From contig NZ_JARXVF010000009.1 in NCBI RefSeq assembly GCF_029892515.1, positions 1 through 64,000 of the forward strand: a stretch of 64,000 nucleotides of DNA. Direction: 5' to 3'. Source of the stretch: Pseudaminobacter soli (ex Li et al. 2025) (GTDB lineage Bacteria; Pseudomonadota; Alphaproteobacteria; Rhizobiales; Rhizobiaceae). The notes beneath the pieces are model-generated. The model searched no databases and was not told where the DNA came from. It worked only from the letters and a program-made list of their open reading frames with translations. The translations under genes and the position numbers were made by a program. This document shows, piece by piece, positions 43,984-53,040 of this stretch (positions within the stretch are counted from its first letter, which is position 1; every line of letters starts with the position of its first letter).

Positions 43984-44637
43984 TCAAGAATCGTGAGCTT
44001 TCAGTCTATTAGCCGTCGCGTAGGCGCAAAGGAATATTCGCACGGCTTCTTGCGCATGCGCACGCAGTTGCGCCTTGTCGGGTATTCCCTTGTCGCCGAG
44101 CAACATGGCGGCGCTCGTTGGTCCACCCATGACGAGCCAGTTGAAGTAGGTCGCGGCCGCTTCAGGCTCAGCCGTCTCGATTTGGCCTATGCTCGCATAG
44201 TGTTCGAGCGCCCGCGTGAACTGTTTGATCGATCGTAACGGTCCGTTAAGGTAAAGGGATCGCCCGAGTTCGGGGAACCTTTCGACTTCGCCGATAACCA
44301 TCCGGCGGAGCCGCATGAGCCTTGGGGTCAGCACAATCGCAAGATGGGCGATCGCAACGTCCAACAAATATTCCCCCACCAACCGACCGTCGAAGACCTC
44401 TTCAACGTCCTTGCCAATCTTGTTCGCCGCACCGGCAGTCATGGCCCTCACGACCTCAATGAAGAGAGCTTCCTTGGATTTGAAATGAGCATAGACGGTC
44501 TGCTTGGAAACGCCTCCACGTTCCGCAATCATATCCATGTTTGAGCCGAGAAACCCGAGCCTCAAAAAGATGTCTTCGGCTGCCGCGAGAATCTTCTCCC
44601 GGCTTCTACGTACGCGGGTGGCAGCTCCGTTCGACAT
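43984..44637 (-). CDS. TetR family transcriptional regulator
   Basis: A 217-residue TetR/AcrR regulator: the HTH region (REKILAAAEDIFLRLGFLGS, GGVSKQTVYAHFKSKEALF) and a C-terminal ligand-binding half (WLVMGGPTSAAMLLGDKGI). AAGGAGGG precedes ATG 44637. It is divergent from the GFA/DUF6958 pair and a perfect 7-bp-arm dyad lies between them, so it probably represses that pair and itself. The effector is unknown. Confidence 0.9.
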   Translation of the reverse strand: MSNGAATRVRRSREKILAAAEDIFLRLGFLGSNMDMIAERGGVSKQTVYAHFKSKEALFIEVVRAMTAGAANKIGKDVEEVFDGRLVGEYLLDVAIAHLAIVLTPRLMRLRRMVIGEVERFPELGRSLYLNGPLRSIKQFTRALEHYASIGQIETAEPEAAATYFNWLVMGGPTSAAMLLGDKGIPDKAQLRAHAQEAVRIFLCAYATANRLKAHDS

Positions 44638-44662
44638 TTGCCCTCCTTGAATGATCCTCAGG

Positions 44663-44710
44663 AGCATATCACTCCAGCTTGACAGATCAAACTGGACGGT
44701 CCAGTCTAAT
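44663..44710. promoter_or_regulatory. TetR-type operator between divergent promoters
   Basis: ACTGGAC (44691-44697) and GTCCAGT (44699-44705) form a perfect dyad around one G. On the plus strand it lies between TTGACA (44679-44684) and a -10-like TCTAAT (44705-44710), although their 20-base spacing is long. On the minus strand TTGATC (44685-44690) and TATGCT (44663-44668), 16 bases apart, form a promoter for tetR. Binding would block both. Confidence 0.65.
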
Positions 44711-44737
44711 TAATGGATTGCAAAATGGAGCGTTGAT

Positions 44738-45229
44738 GTGTCTGACATGGTTTCCAAAGCGCGGTGCCTATGCGGTCAGGTCATATTGGAGGTTGACGCA
44801 CACCCGATCTTGTCGACCGTTTGCCACTGCTCGAGCTGCCAGGACGCGGCGCACATCTTCGAAAGGCTTCCCGGAGCAGCGCCGATTGTCGACGAAAGCG
44901 ACGGCGTTCCCTACGTATTGTTCCCCAAAAACCGTGTTCGCTGCACCAGTGGGCGGGAAAATCTTCGTGAGCATCGCCTGAAAGAGAGTTCGCCAACGAG
45001 AAGGGCCGTCGCAGTCTGCTGCAACACGTTCATGTTTCTCGATTTCACGAAAGGCCATTGGATCACAATTTGCCGCGACAGACTTGAAGACAGGCGCGCA
45101 ATTGAGAATGCGCCGATTCAGAACCGGCAATCCACCATGTTTATCTTGCGGCTGATGACAGCCTGGGCGCGTATGGGCTTTCGCAACCCGAAGATCGAAT
45201 TCCTGCAAGGCAGATTGGAAAATGTCTGA
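44738..45229 (+). CDS. GFA (glutathione-dependent formaldehyde-activating) fold protein
   Basis: A 163-residue Cys-rich protein with the GFA zinc-ligand pattern: ARCLCGQVILEV (C-x-C), CHCSSCQDAAHIF (C-x-C-x-x-C) and CCNTFMFLDF later. GFA proteins bind glutathione and thiol adducts; most have no known substrate. GTG 44738 is used because TGGAG lies seven bases before it. The gene overlaps the DUF6958 gene and is preceded by the TetR operator, so it may answer an electrophile signal. Confidence 0.78.
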   Translation: MSDMVSKARCLCGQVILEVDAHPILSTVCHCSSCQDAAHIFERLPGAAPIVDESDGVPYVLFPKNRVRCTSGRENLREHRLKESSPTRRAVAVCCNTFMFLDFTKGHWITICRDRLEDRRAIENAPIQNRQSTMFILRLMTAWARMGFRNPKIEFLQGRLENV

Positions 45230-45518
45230 AGCCGAGAGGATCGAAATCGAGAATGTCATGTCACCGGGTCGGGTCACGAAAGTCGACAAGGCCAAATATC
45301 TCGCTATGCAAGATGCCCTGCTATCTGTGCTGCCCTCAAAAGCGCCGGGGATCACGGCCGCTGAAGCGAAAAAACAGTTACTCCCTTTGTTGCCGAAGGA
45401 TTTGTTTCCTGGCGGGGCAAAGGCGGGTTGGTGGCAGAAGGCCGCGCAATTGAACCTCGAAGCCAAGGGTCAGATCATCAGACAGGAAACGAAGCCACTC
45501 ACGTTCCACCTGGCGTAA
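45222..45518 (+). CDS. DUF6958 family protein
   Basis: A 98-residue protein: EIENVMSPGRVTKVDKAKYL, LLSVLPSKAPGITAAEAKKQ, DLFPGGAKAGWWQKAAQLNL and EAKGQIIRQETKPLTFH. This is the pattern of a small protein family widespread in alphaproteobacteria; function unknown. ATG 45222 overlaps the GFA stop by eight bases, so the two are co-translated under the TetR operator. Confidence 0.78.
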   Translation: MSEAERIEIENVMSPGRVTKVDKAKYLAMQDALLSVLPSKAPGITAAEAKKQLLPLLPKDLFPGGAKAGWWQKAAQLNLEAKGQIIRQETKPLTFHLA

Positions 45519-45600
45519 TAGATCAATGCATCCGGACGCGAAGGGGCCACTGCATTTAAGCTTGCAAGCGTGAATCAAGCTCTAAAACGGGGGCATTCGC

Positions 45601-45702
45601 ATGCGACACGCTTACAACGACACCGAATGGCGGCTATCTCTTTCGATACTACCCTGCAAACCGGGGGGCGTCCCGAGTGTTGACGACAGGCGTGTTCAGC
45701 GA
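45601..45702 (+). pseudogene. IS5-type transposase N-terminal remnant
   Basis: The frame MRHAYNDTEWRLSLSILPCK followed by PGGVPSVDDRRV matches the N-terminus of IS5-family transposases (a pattern like YDLSDAEWRIIEPLLPNK then PRGVPRVDDRRVL). It ends in a frameshift and stop at 45702. The rest of the element is not visible downstream to 45980. Confidence 0.65.
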
Positions 45703-45989
45703 CGTCCTTAACCTTAGACGCTTCGCGAGGTGATTGTACAAGGCAATGCAGTCCTGTTTCCTCATGCCGGATCGCAACGCTGTGGTGGAGCGCATCGCCA
45801 TCTCGATGACGATTTCAGACGCGATCTGGTCGCTGTCCTACGCCGGCAAGGCACAATCACAACGAGATGGCCGACGAGGCACTACGGGCCAAGATCGCCT
45901 AATTATCGCTCTACATCCCCCTTATGCATCGCACCTATAAAAGGCTTTCGGTGAAACCGGTAATATCTCCGGGGGCCAGCCGGCCTTTT
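45703..45989. other. Stretch without an assignable gene
   Basis: About 290 bases between the IS5-type remnant and the RDD gene have only short frames. They may include more of the degraded element, but I could not match them. Confidence 0.35.
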
Positions 45990-46859
45990 TCAAGCGTCGT
46001 GCTTATTGATCCGACGCTTGCCCAGAAGCAGCTTGCGCTCGAGATAGGCCCGCAGTTCACCATGGTAGGCGATGAGGAAGGGTCGCGCGCGATCGTCGCC
46101 ATACGGCACGCCAATCTTGTCCCCGATCGCTTTTGCAACGGTGCTCAGCGCCGCATCGTTGTCGCCGCGCAAGATCTCCTCCAACTTGTGCAATTCGGCG
46201 ATCCCGTAGACGTCCAGTTGCTCTGGGGTAAACCGGAAGGCACGGATTATCGAATCGGACCGTTGCGTCAGATCCTCAGCGAGCGTCCGCTTCGGTACCT
46301 CGATGACCCAGGTGCCGGCGAGCAGGTCACCGATGCGCATGCGGTCGCGGTTGAACAGCGGAAACAGCGCGAAGCCCAACGCCCAGGCCGCACCGAACAT
46401 GGTGGTCAGCGTGTCGGCGACGCCGGTTCCTGCGCGCGCCAGCAGCATTGACAGCGGCAGGAATACCTCGATCTCGCGCATCAGGTTTCTGGCGATCACC
46501 TGGTCGATGGCCAGCCCCGAGCCGTCACGGGAGGCGACGCGCAGGCCCATGATGCGCTTACCCAGGGTGCGTGCGCCGCGCCGCGCCTCGAAGGCGAGGA
46601 AATAGGCGTTGCGCAGGAAGAAGACGAGCACGATCCAAACGACGGCAATCGGCTCGCGGCTATCGATGCCAAGGCCGCCCAGGCCGAACAGCGCGACAAG
46701 GCTGATGAGGAAGCCGGCGATCATGATGAAAAAGGCGTCGAGCAAAAAGGCGCCGGCGCGCGTGCCCGCATCGGCGAGTACGACGCCGAGATCGACGCCC
46801 TCTGGCGTGACCAGCGAGCGCAGCCGGGATGCGGCTTCCCTATGCCTCGATCGCGCCAT
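45990..46859 (-). CDS. RDD family membrane protein
   Basis: A 289-residue protein with an RDD domain: RAGAFLLDAFFIMIAGFLIS, FEARRGARTLGKRIMGLRVA, LFNRDRMRIGDLLAGTWVIE, with three or four spans. The C-terminal 80 residues are soluble. ATG 46859 overlaps the SpoIIM stop (TGATG); an in-frame GTG further upstream is not used. It is the last gene of the MoxR operon. RDD proteins are often transporters or membrane accessory proteins of unknown role. Confidence 0.88.
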   Translation of the reverse strand: MARSRHREAASRLRSLVTPEGVDLGVVLADAGTRAGAFLLDAFFIMIAGFLISLVALFGLGGLGIDSREPIAVVWIVLVFFLRNAYFLAFEARRGARTLGKRIMGLRVASRDGSGLAIDQVIARNLMREIEVFLPLSMLLARAGTGVADTLTTMFGAAWALGFALFPLFNRDRMRIGDLLAGTWVIEVPKRTLAEDLTQRSDSIIRAFRFTPEQLDVYGIAELHKLEEILRGDNDAALSTVAKAIGDKIGVPYGDDRARPFLIAYHGELRAYLERKLLLGKRRINKHDA

Positions 46860-47878
46860 CAGGTTTTTTCGTCCCCGGTATCGGCCTGGACTAGATAGAA
46901 ATAGGCTAACCACAGAGCCAGGAAGCTGCCGCCGATGAGATAACGCAGGCCATCGCTGGTGATGAGCTGGCGACCGAAGCCTTCGAGCAGGCCAGCGGCC
47001 ATCAGCATCATGGCAACGCCGACCATGGCGCTGGCAGCGACGCGGCCAGCTTTCGCCGCGGCCTTGATGCGCGACAGGGAACCGGGAAAGGCGATGCGGG
47101 TGCCGATCCGCATGCCGGCGGCGCCGGCAATACAGATGGCGAAGAGCTCGGTGCTGCCGTGGATGAACAACCAGCCGCCGAATTCGTAGACCAGGCCTTT
47201 CGACCAGAAGACGTAAAACATTGCGCCGAGGATGCAGCCGTTCATCAAGATGAGCAGGACCGTCGGCACGGCGAGCGCGAAGCCCAGCGCAAAGGCAAGT
47301 ATCGACACCTGGACGTTATGGGTGAAGAGGTATGCCGCGAAGGTGGAGAGATAGCCGCCGCCGCCGTCATAAAGGCCCTGGCGCAGCCACTCGACGGATG
47401 CGTCCGGGCCTCTTCCGCCGGCGAGGTCGGCGGGGATGATGGCGTCGTACCAGGTCTTGTCGAAGGCCACGAGCCGGAAGCCGGCAACGAAGCCAAGCAC
47501 CATTAGCGCCACAGATGCGAGCGTCTCGCGCCATAGGTCGCGGATGGCGCTGGGCCAATCGTGGACGAAGAAGTCGGCGATGCGCTCGATGAGGCCGCGC
47601 CGAGCGCCGTAGAGGTAGAAATAACCGCGCAGGCTGAGCGATTCGAGATAGGCGATCAGCCCGTTGTCCAGTGAGGTGGCGCGGGCCACCGACAGCGCCG
47701 AAAGCGTCGAACGGTAAAGCACCGGCAGCGACAGAAGCTCCTCGTCGGTAAGAGCTTTTGGCGAACGCTTTTCGGCGCGGGCGATCAACTCCTCGAACGC
47801 TTTCCAATCCCGCTCGCGTTCCGAGCGGAAGCTGGCAAGCGACTGTCGGACGCCGTCGACGGAGACCGGGGCGTTCAC
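46859..47878 (-). CDS. Stage II sporulation protein M (SpoIIM) family protein
   Basis: A 339-residue membrane protein of the SpoIIM family (FFVHDWPSAIRDLWRETLAS, FTHNVQVSILAFALGFALAV, GCILGAMFYVFWSKGLVYEF, GWLFIHGSTELFAICIAGAA). Non-sporulating bacteria keep it beside MoxR and DUF58 genes. It overlaps both neighbours, with ATGA at its start and TGATG at its end. About six spans follow a soluble helical N-terminus. Its role outside sporulation is unknown. Confidence 0.88.
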   Translation of the reverse strand: MNAPVSVDGVRQSLASFRSERERDWKAFEELIARAEKRSPKALTDEELLSLPVLYRSTLSALSVARATSLDNGLIAYLESLSLRGYFYLYGARRGLIERIADFFVHDWPSAIRDLWRETLASVALMVLGFVAGFRLVAFDKTWYDAIIPADLAGGRGPDASVEWLRQGLYDGGGGYLSTFAAYLFTHNVQVSILAFALGFALAVPTVLLILMNGCILGAMFYVFWSKGLVYEFGGWLFIHGSTELFAICIAGAAGMRIGTRIAFPGSLSRIKAAAKAGRVAASAMVGVAMMLMAAGLLEGFGRQLITSDGLRYLIGGSFLALWLAYFYLVQADTGDEKT

Positions 47879-49188
47879 AGCAGATTCTCCCGTTTGAGGT
47901 CGAGATAATGCCGCACCAGTTCGAGGCCGAGGCGGCGGTGGTCTGCCTCCACCACATGCGCGCCTAGCCGCCGCAACCTCGCGATGACCAAGTCGCGCTC
48001 GCGCAGCAGGCCGCCGGCGATGACCGAACGCGCGACATCCTCGCCTTTCTCCGGCTCGGTGTCCGACAGCGTCTCCAGTTCCTCGTCTTTCATCAGCATG
48101 AACAGGACCAGATGCCGCTCAGTAAGGCGGCCGACGGTGCGCAGCATCAGCTCGGCGCTGATCGGGTCGACGAAGTCGGTGAAGACGACGATCAGCGAGC
48201 GCTGGTCGAGCTGGGCGGACAGCGTGGTCAGCGCGAGGGTGAAATTGGTCTCCTCGTTGGAATAGTCGATCTCGGCGGCGCGCTTCTGTACTGTCGTAAA
48301 GCCGGCCGCGCCGCGCACCGCCTTGCCGATAACGCGCGGACGGGCGTCGAAGCTGAATAGGCCTACCATGTCGCCGCCCCTCAGCGCGACGAAGGCGGTG
48401 AGCAGGGCGGCGGTGACGGCGCGGTCGAGTTTGGCCACGCCGTCGATCGGCTCGCACATCAGCCTGCCGGAATCGATTGCGAGCACGATGTTGTTGTTCT
48501 GCTCGACCCGGAATTCGCGGGCCACCAGCTTGCTGTGACGGGCGCTGCGCTTCCAGTCGATCATGCGCCGGCCCATGCCGGGCTGGTAGTCCTTGAGCGC
48601 CTCGAACTCGCGGCCTTGGCCGGAGCGGCGCTGCTCCTTGCCTTCCATCAGAGCGTCGCGCTGCAGCAGCGAGATGGCGTCGTCGCGCACGCCGGCGATG
48701 TTGGGCAGCACTGCCACCTTGTTGTCCATGGGCAGGGCGACCTGTTTCCAGGTGAGCCCGAATGGTCCCGGCCAGCGCAGCCACAGACGGTCGAGGCTTG
48801 CCATGCCGCGCCGCACGGCGCGGAAGTGAAGTTCCAGGCCACCACCCTCGGCCGTCGGATAAAGTGCACCGCCCGCCTCGCCGAGCGGGACGATCCGTTC
48901 GTCATAGGCAAGTCGGGCCTCGATGCGGCTCGGCCACTTGCCGGCGAAATAGGCGCTGATGAAGACCGGGAACTGCCCGCCAATGCCGACTTGGGGGATT
49001 GATCGGAGGCCGGCCGTCAGCGAGGCGCGGCCGGGCCCGGCGGAGGCGTCGACAGCCAGGAACCCCAAAAGCACGCAGACCCACAGCAGGCCGAGATACC
49101 AGACCGACGGCAGCGCCAGCGCCACCAGAAAGGCTGGGATGACGCCGATGACGGCCACCCAGACGCAACGGCCGGTCGGGTAGATCAA
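47875..49188 (-). CDS. DUF58 domain protein
   Basis: A 437-residue protein. Two N-terminal spans (WVAVIGVIPAFLVALALPSV; YLGLLWVCVLLGFLAVDAS) are followed by a soluble region with the DUF58 signature EFEALKDYQPGMGRRMIDWK, RSARHSKLVAREFRVEQNNN and IVLAIDSGRLM, the start of a vWA-like fold. DUF58 proteins partner MoxR ATPases as candidate substrates or adaptors in metal-cofactor or complex assembly. It overlaps the MoxR gene by four bases. Confidence 0.9.
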   Translation of the reverse strand: MIYPTGRCVWVAVIGVIPAFLVALALPSVWYLGLLWVCVLLGFLAVDASAGPGRASLTAGLRSIPQVGIGGQFPVFISAYFAGKWPSRIEARLAYDERIVPLGEAGGALYPTAEGGGLELHFRAVRRGMASLDRLWLRWPGPFGLTWKQVALPMDNKVAVLPNIAGVRDDAISLLQRDALMEGKEQRRSGQGREFEALKDYQPGMGRRMIDWKRSARHSKLVAREFRVEQNNNIVLAIDSGRLMCEPIDGVAKLDRAVTAALLTAFVALRGGDMVGLFSFDARPRVIGKAVRGAAGFTTVQKRAAEIDYSNEETNFTLALTTLSAQLDQRSLIVVFTDFVDPISAELMLRTVGRLTERHLVLFMLMKDEELETLSDTEPEKGEDVARSVIAGGLLRERDLVIARLRRLGAHVVEADHRRLGLELVRHYLDLKRENLL

Positions 49189-50138
49189 CGCGGCGCCTCC
49201 GTCCGGTCGACGAGGTCACCGACGATCTGCTCGATCTCGCGGCCGTCGATCTGTGCGGCAGGCGACAGGAGGACACGATGCCGAAGCGCCGGCACGGCGA
49301 GCGTCTTGACGTCGTCGGGGATGACATAGGCACGGCCGTCGAGGGCGGCGCGGGCGCGGGCAGCGCGGGCCAGCATGACGCCGGCGCGTGGGCTGGCGCC
49401 GACTTCCAGCTCGGCGCTGTCGCGCGTGGCGCGCACCAGCCGGGCGATGTAGTCGACCACCTCGTCGACCAGCGTCACCGAACTCACCGTCGCTAGCGCC
49501 GCCTGGAGGTCGTCGCCGTCGAGTTGCGCCTCGATCTCGAAATCCTCGATCTTGCGGGCGCCAGCGCCGCCGTGATGGACGATGATGGCGCGCTCTTCCG
49601 ATGCGCTTGGATAGGAGACCTTATGCTTGAACAGAAAACGGTCGAGCTGGGCTTCGGGCAGCGGATATACACCCTGATGCTCGATCGGGTTCTGGGTCGC
49701 GACGACCATGAAGTTGCTGCCGAGCGAATGGGTGGTACCGTCGAAGGTTACAGCGTTCTCCTGCATGGCTTCGAGCAGTGCGGCCTGGGTCTTCGGCGGC
49801 GTGCGATTGATCTCGTCGGCGAGCAGAAGATCGCAGAAGATCGGACCGCGGGTCAGCGTAAACTGGCCGGTCTGGAAATTGTAGATGTTTGAGCCGACGA
49901 TGTCGCCCGGCATCAGGTCAGGGGTGAACTGGATGCGGCCATAGACGACGCCGAGCGCCTGGGCGAAAGAGCGGGCGATCATGGTCTTGGCGGTGCCGGG
50001 CGGACCTTCCAGCAGGATGTGGCCGCCGGCGAACAACGCCGTCAGCATCAGGTCGACCGTATCGGCCTGCCCGGTGATCGCCTTGCCGACTTCGGCCTTG
50101 ATACGGCCGGCGGCGGCCTTGACATCATCGACGTTCAC
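49185..50138 (-). CDS. MoxR family AAA+ ATPase
   Basis: A 317-residue AAA+ ATPase: Walker A (LLEGPPGTAKTMIARSFAQA), Walker B (FCDLLLADEINRTPPKTQAA), sensor and arginine regions (FMVVATQNPIEHQGVYPLPE) and the C-terminal lid (ASPRAGVMLARAARARAALD). MoxR ATPases act as chaperones for vWA or DUF58 partners encoded next door, as here. It overlaps DUF4350 by 14 bases. Confidence 0.94.
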   Translation of the reverse strand: MNVDDVKAAAGRIKAEVGKAITGQADTVDLMLTALFAGGHILLEGPPGTAKTMIARSFAQALGVVYGRIQFTPDLMPGDIVGSNIYNFQTGQFTLTRGPIFCDLLLADEINRTPPKTQAALLEAMQENAVTFDGTTHSLGSNFMVVATQNPIEHQGVYPLPEAQLDRFLFKHKVSYPSASEERAIIVHHGGAGARKIEDFEIEAQLDGDDLQAALATVSSVTLVDEVVDYIARLVRATRDSAELEVGASPRAGVMLARAARARAALDGRAYVIPDDVKTLAVPALRHRVLLSPAAQIDGREIEQIVGDLVDRTEAPR

Positions 50139-51336
50139 GGAACCTCCTTGCGATCCATTGGTGCAGCCGGCGGGCGTCCGCCGTCAGGTCAGTCTCGTTG
50201 CCGGCCTTGCGCACTCGGTCCGACAGCGATGCGTAGCCATCCCTGCCATCCTTGTCGCGGCCTGCGATCCAGTCGTCGAGCGCATCGTCGCGCAATCCCT
50301 GGGGAGCGCCGAGGATCGCGGCGGCACGGCGGCGCATCAGAGCCGCATAGCGCGGACCCAGAAGGTCGAGTCTGCCGGCGCGGTGCATCAGCCGCGCGGT
50401 GGTCTCCACCAGCGCCCGCTTGCCGAAGGGAATGGCACGGGTCTCCGCCTCTGCCGGCCCGAAGCGGCCGAGCCCGTGCAGCAGCGCCAAAGCCGCGGCG
50501 GCGAAAACGGACAGCGTCAGCGCCAGAAACGGCGGCTCCAGCAGCAGCTTAACCAAATCGTGCTTGCGGTTGGCGCCGTGCAAGGTGAGATCGAATATCA
50601 CCGGCTCGTCGTTGGGCCGCACAAATTCGATCAGGCCGACGGCGGCGGTAGCCCGCTCAGGGTCTTTCAGCGCGGCGTTGTCGAGAAGGTCCGGATCGGT
50701 GAGCACGAAAAACGGTTCGTCCTTCGCCTCGATCAGCACTGCGCGGTCACCGCCGGCCGAGATCATGGCATTTGCCGAGATCGCCCATTGCAGGTCCGGC
50801 GGCGCGGGCGCCGCGAAGGCACCGCCGCGGACCTGGAGGCGCTGGACGTCGACCTTGTCGCGGCCGATCTTCGCCTCCGTGAAACGGGCGAGCCATTGAT
50901 CGACCTCGCCGGCCGAAAGCCGGTCGACCTTACTTTCCCAGCCTTCGCGGCCGGGATAGGGAATGGTCCGCCACTTGGGCAGGACGAACAGCGTCGTCAG
51001 CCCGCTGCGGGCGCCGAAGATATCCTTCAGCGCGTCAGGGTCGCTTTGCGGCCCAATCGTCACCACGGCCAGTCCGTCCCAGTTAAGTTCGTCGAGGCTG
51101 CGCGCCGTCTCCGGCTCGTCATCCAGCAGGGTCATAAGCTCGACCAGGCCGGCAAAACCCGTGCCGCTTTTCGACAGGGCCGAGGCGCCGCCCTTCTGGC
51201 CGAGGCGGAAGTCCGGCGCGTATGTCGACAGAAGCACGAAGCCTGCGGCGGCGATCAGGCTGGCCAAAACGCCCCAGAATATGGTGCGCCGGTTGAACGG
51301 CGACTCGGCCATGGCCAGCGGAACCGGCCCACTCAT
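50125..51336 (-). CDS. DUF4350 domain protein
   Basis: A 403-residue protein with an N-terminal span (FWGVLASLIAAAGFVLLSTY), a DUF4350-type soluble domain (ETARSLDELNWDGLAVVTIG, LTTLFVLPKWRTIPYPGREG), a second span (LALTLSVFAAAALALLHGLG) and a helical cytoplasmic tail. It occurs in MoxR/DUF58 operons and its role is unknown. It overlaps the upstream gene by four bases (ATGA). Confidence 0.83.
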   Translation of the reverse strand: MSGPVPLAMAESPFNRRTIFWGVLASLIAAAGFVLLSTYAPDFRLGQKGGASALSKSGTGFAGLVELMTLLDDEPETARSLDELNWDGLAVVTIGPQSDPDALKDIFGARSGLTTLFVLPKWRTIPYPGREGWESKVDRLSAGEVDQWLARFTEAKIGRDKVDVQRLQVRGGAFAAPAPPDLQWAISANAMISAGGDRAVLIEAKDEPFFVLTDPDLLDNAALKDPERATAAVGLIEFVRPNDEPVIFDLTLHGANRKHDLVKLLLEPPFLALTLSVFAAAALALLHGLGRFGPAEAETRAIPFGKRALVETTARLMHRAGRLDLLGPRYAALMRRRAAAILGAPQGLRDDALDDWIAGRDKDGRDGYASLSDRVRKAGNETDLTADARRLHQWIARRFRERR

Positions 51337-51968
51337 GCCCAGGCCTCCCGGAAGGCGAAGCGTTCATAGGCTTCGCGGGCCTCCCGCCAGCCCTCGACAC
51401 CGACCGGCCTTCTGGCGAACAGCGCGGCTTCGACAATGCGGGCCATCTTGGCGAAGGCGGCGCGCGCCACGGCTGGCAGCAGCGTCGCGCCGGCGATGTC
51501 GCGCGCTGTCAGCGACGGCCGAAGGAAATACGGCATGCGCTCGGAGATATCCTCGACGCTGCGGCGCAGCAGCAGGTGCACCGCCTCGTCGTAGTCGCCG
51601 CGCGCGGCGAGCACGTCGGCCTCGGACAGCAAGCTGCGCGCCGCAACGGCGTCGGGACGCCAGGTCTCCTCCGGCTCGACCTCCTCGGGCTTGGCCTGCC
51701 AAGGAAAACGCCACGCGACGCCCTTCAGTTCAAGGAACACGAGGGTGAGGATGACCGCCGCGCCGGCGATGACGGCGGTCCAGAAGATGTTGATCATGTA
51801 AGGCGCCAGCCACCGCAGAGATTCAATCAGCGGTTTCAGCCATGTCGGCGGCTTCGGCGGCACGTAGGTCGGCAGGTCGAATTGAATGGAAGCATCCGTC
51901 AGCAACCGGCTATGCGCATTCGCCAGGCCGCCCGCAGTTCGGTCCGACATCGAGTCGCTGCCTTCCAT
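51333..51968 (-). CDS. DUF4129 domain protein
   Basis: A 211-residue protein, first of the six-gene operon. It has one span (YMINIFWTAVIAGAAVILTL) and a C-terminal DUF4129-type region (DAVAARSLLSEADVLAARGD, YDEAVHLLLRRSVEDISERM). ATG 51968 follows GGAGGGGG on the minus strand and is preferred over an in-frame upstream ATG. DUF4129 is otherwise found at the end of transglutaminase-type proteins. The promoter should lie in 51969-52109. Confidence 0.82.
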   Translation of the reverse strand: MEGSDSMSDRTAGGLANAHSRLLTDASIQFDLPTYVPPKPPTWLKPLIESLRWLAPYMINIFWTAVIAGAAVILTLVFLELKGVAWRFPWQAKPEEVEPEETWRPDAVAARSLLSEADVLAARGDYDEAVHLLLRRSVEDISERMPYFLRPSLTARDIAGATLLPAVARAAFAKMARIVEAALFARRPVGVEGWREAREAYERFAFREAWA

Positions 51969-52109
51969 GCCCCCTCCGCCCTTAGGGCAGCATCCTATGA
52001 CAATGGCGTGTGGAAAATGCAAGTGATGCTAGACGAAACGCGTAAAGATTGGCAACCTGAGCTTGTGGTGCGGCGAGAGGGATACCGCTGCAAAAGGAGG
52101 GGAAGTTAT

Positions 52110-52898
52110 ATGAGTGTGGCAAGTTACAGCCGGCCGGTGGGATATCGCATCGGCCGCGTATTCGGCGATACGTTTGGAGTGCTGGCACGTAATTTCTGGC
52201 TCTGCCTCGGACTCGCCATGATCTTCTCCGGCATTCCAAACTTCCTGTATCAGCTTTGGGTCGGATCGCGGACGCAAGCCGCTATGGAGTCCGGTACGCC
52301 GTCGCCCCTCGTCTTCGACGGCGTGTCAGCCTTTGGAGCAATCGTTTTTTTCGTCGTCTACATGGTGCTGGCCTCAATCCTGCAGGCGGGTCTGGTGCGG
52401 GCGACGATCGAGGACCTGAACGGGCAGCAGCCGACATTCGCCGACGCGCTGAACCGTGGGATCGCGTTGATCCTGCCGATCATCGGCCTGTCCATCCTGA
52501 TGAGTCTTGGCGTCGCTATCGGCTTCATGCTGCTGATCATTCCAGGAATTTACCTGCTGGCTAGGTGGTCGGCCGCAGTTCCGGCGCTTGTACATGAACG
52601 GCGCGGCGTCCTCGCGAGCATGAAGCGTAGCGCCGAACTGACGAAGGGAAGTCGCTGGCGCATCTTCGGGCTCTGGATCATTATGATCATCGCGCTGGTG
52701 GCCCTGCAATTGGTGCTGGGGCTTTTGGCGCTGGCAGTAACGTCCTTTTTGGGAACAGTCCTCGCCACCGCAGTAGTGGCCATACTGTCGGCGGTTACGT
52801 CGGTCGTCGTTTCCATTGCCATAGCCGTTTCCTATGTCGAGCTGCGCTACGTCAAGGAAGGCACCGATGTGAAGGAACTTGCGGAGATATTCGCATAA
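52110..52898 (+). CDS. Multi-span membrane protein (YciC/glycerophosphodiester-phosphodiesterase membrane-domain-like)
   Basis: A 262-residue integral membrane protein with about six spans (LARNFWLCLGLAMIFSGIPN; FGAIVFFVVYMVLASILQAG; LILPIIGLSILMSLGVAIGF; RIFGLWIIMIIALVALQLVL). The loop ATIEDLNGQQPTFADALNRG and PALVHERRGVLASMKRSAEL resemble the YciC-like/DUF7847 family. AAGGAGGGG lies before ATG 52110; the frame runs further upstream, but that part overlaps the divergent operon. Function unknown. Confidence 0.8.
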   Translation: MSVASYSRPVGYRIGRVFGDTFGVLARNFWLCLGLAMIFSGIPNFLYQLWVGSRTQAAMESGTPSPLVFDGVSAFGAIVFFVVYMVLASILQAGLVRATIEDLNGQQPTFADALNRGIALILPIIGLSILMSLGVAIGFMLLIIPGIYLLARWSAAVPALVHERRGVLASMKRSAELTKGSRWRIFGLWIIMIIALVALQLVLGLLALAVTSFLGTVLATAVVAILSAVTSVVVSIAIAVSYVELRYVKEGTDVKELAEIFA

Positions 52899-53040
52899 TC
52901 CGCTTGTCACTTTGCGAAATGGCGGTTGTTACGCTTGGCGCGTTCACTCAGCTTGGCGCTGCGTGGCCTTTCGCACAGATGAAGCATGACGTGGTGTTGG
53001 AAGGTCTACGGTCTCTTGCAACTCGGGCTCCGCTCCTGAT

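Noticed and set aside
51576-52109. N-terminal extension of the 52110 membrane protein
   Set aside because: It is antisense to DUF4129, and AAGGAGGGG precedes ATG 52110.
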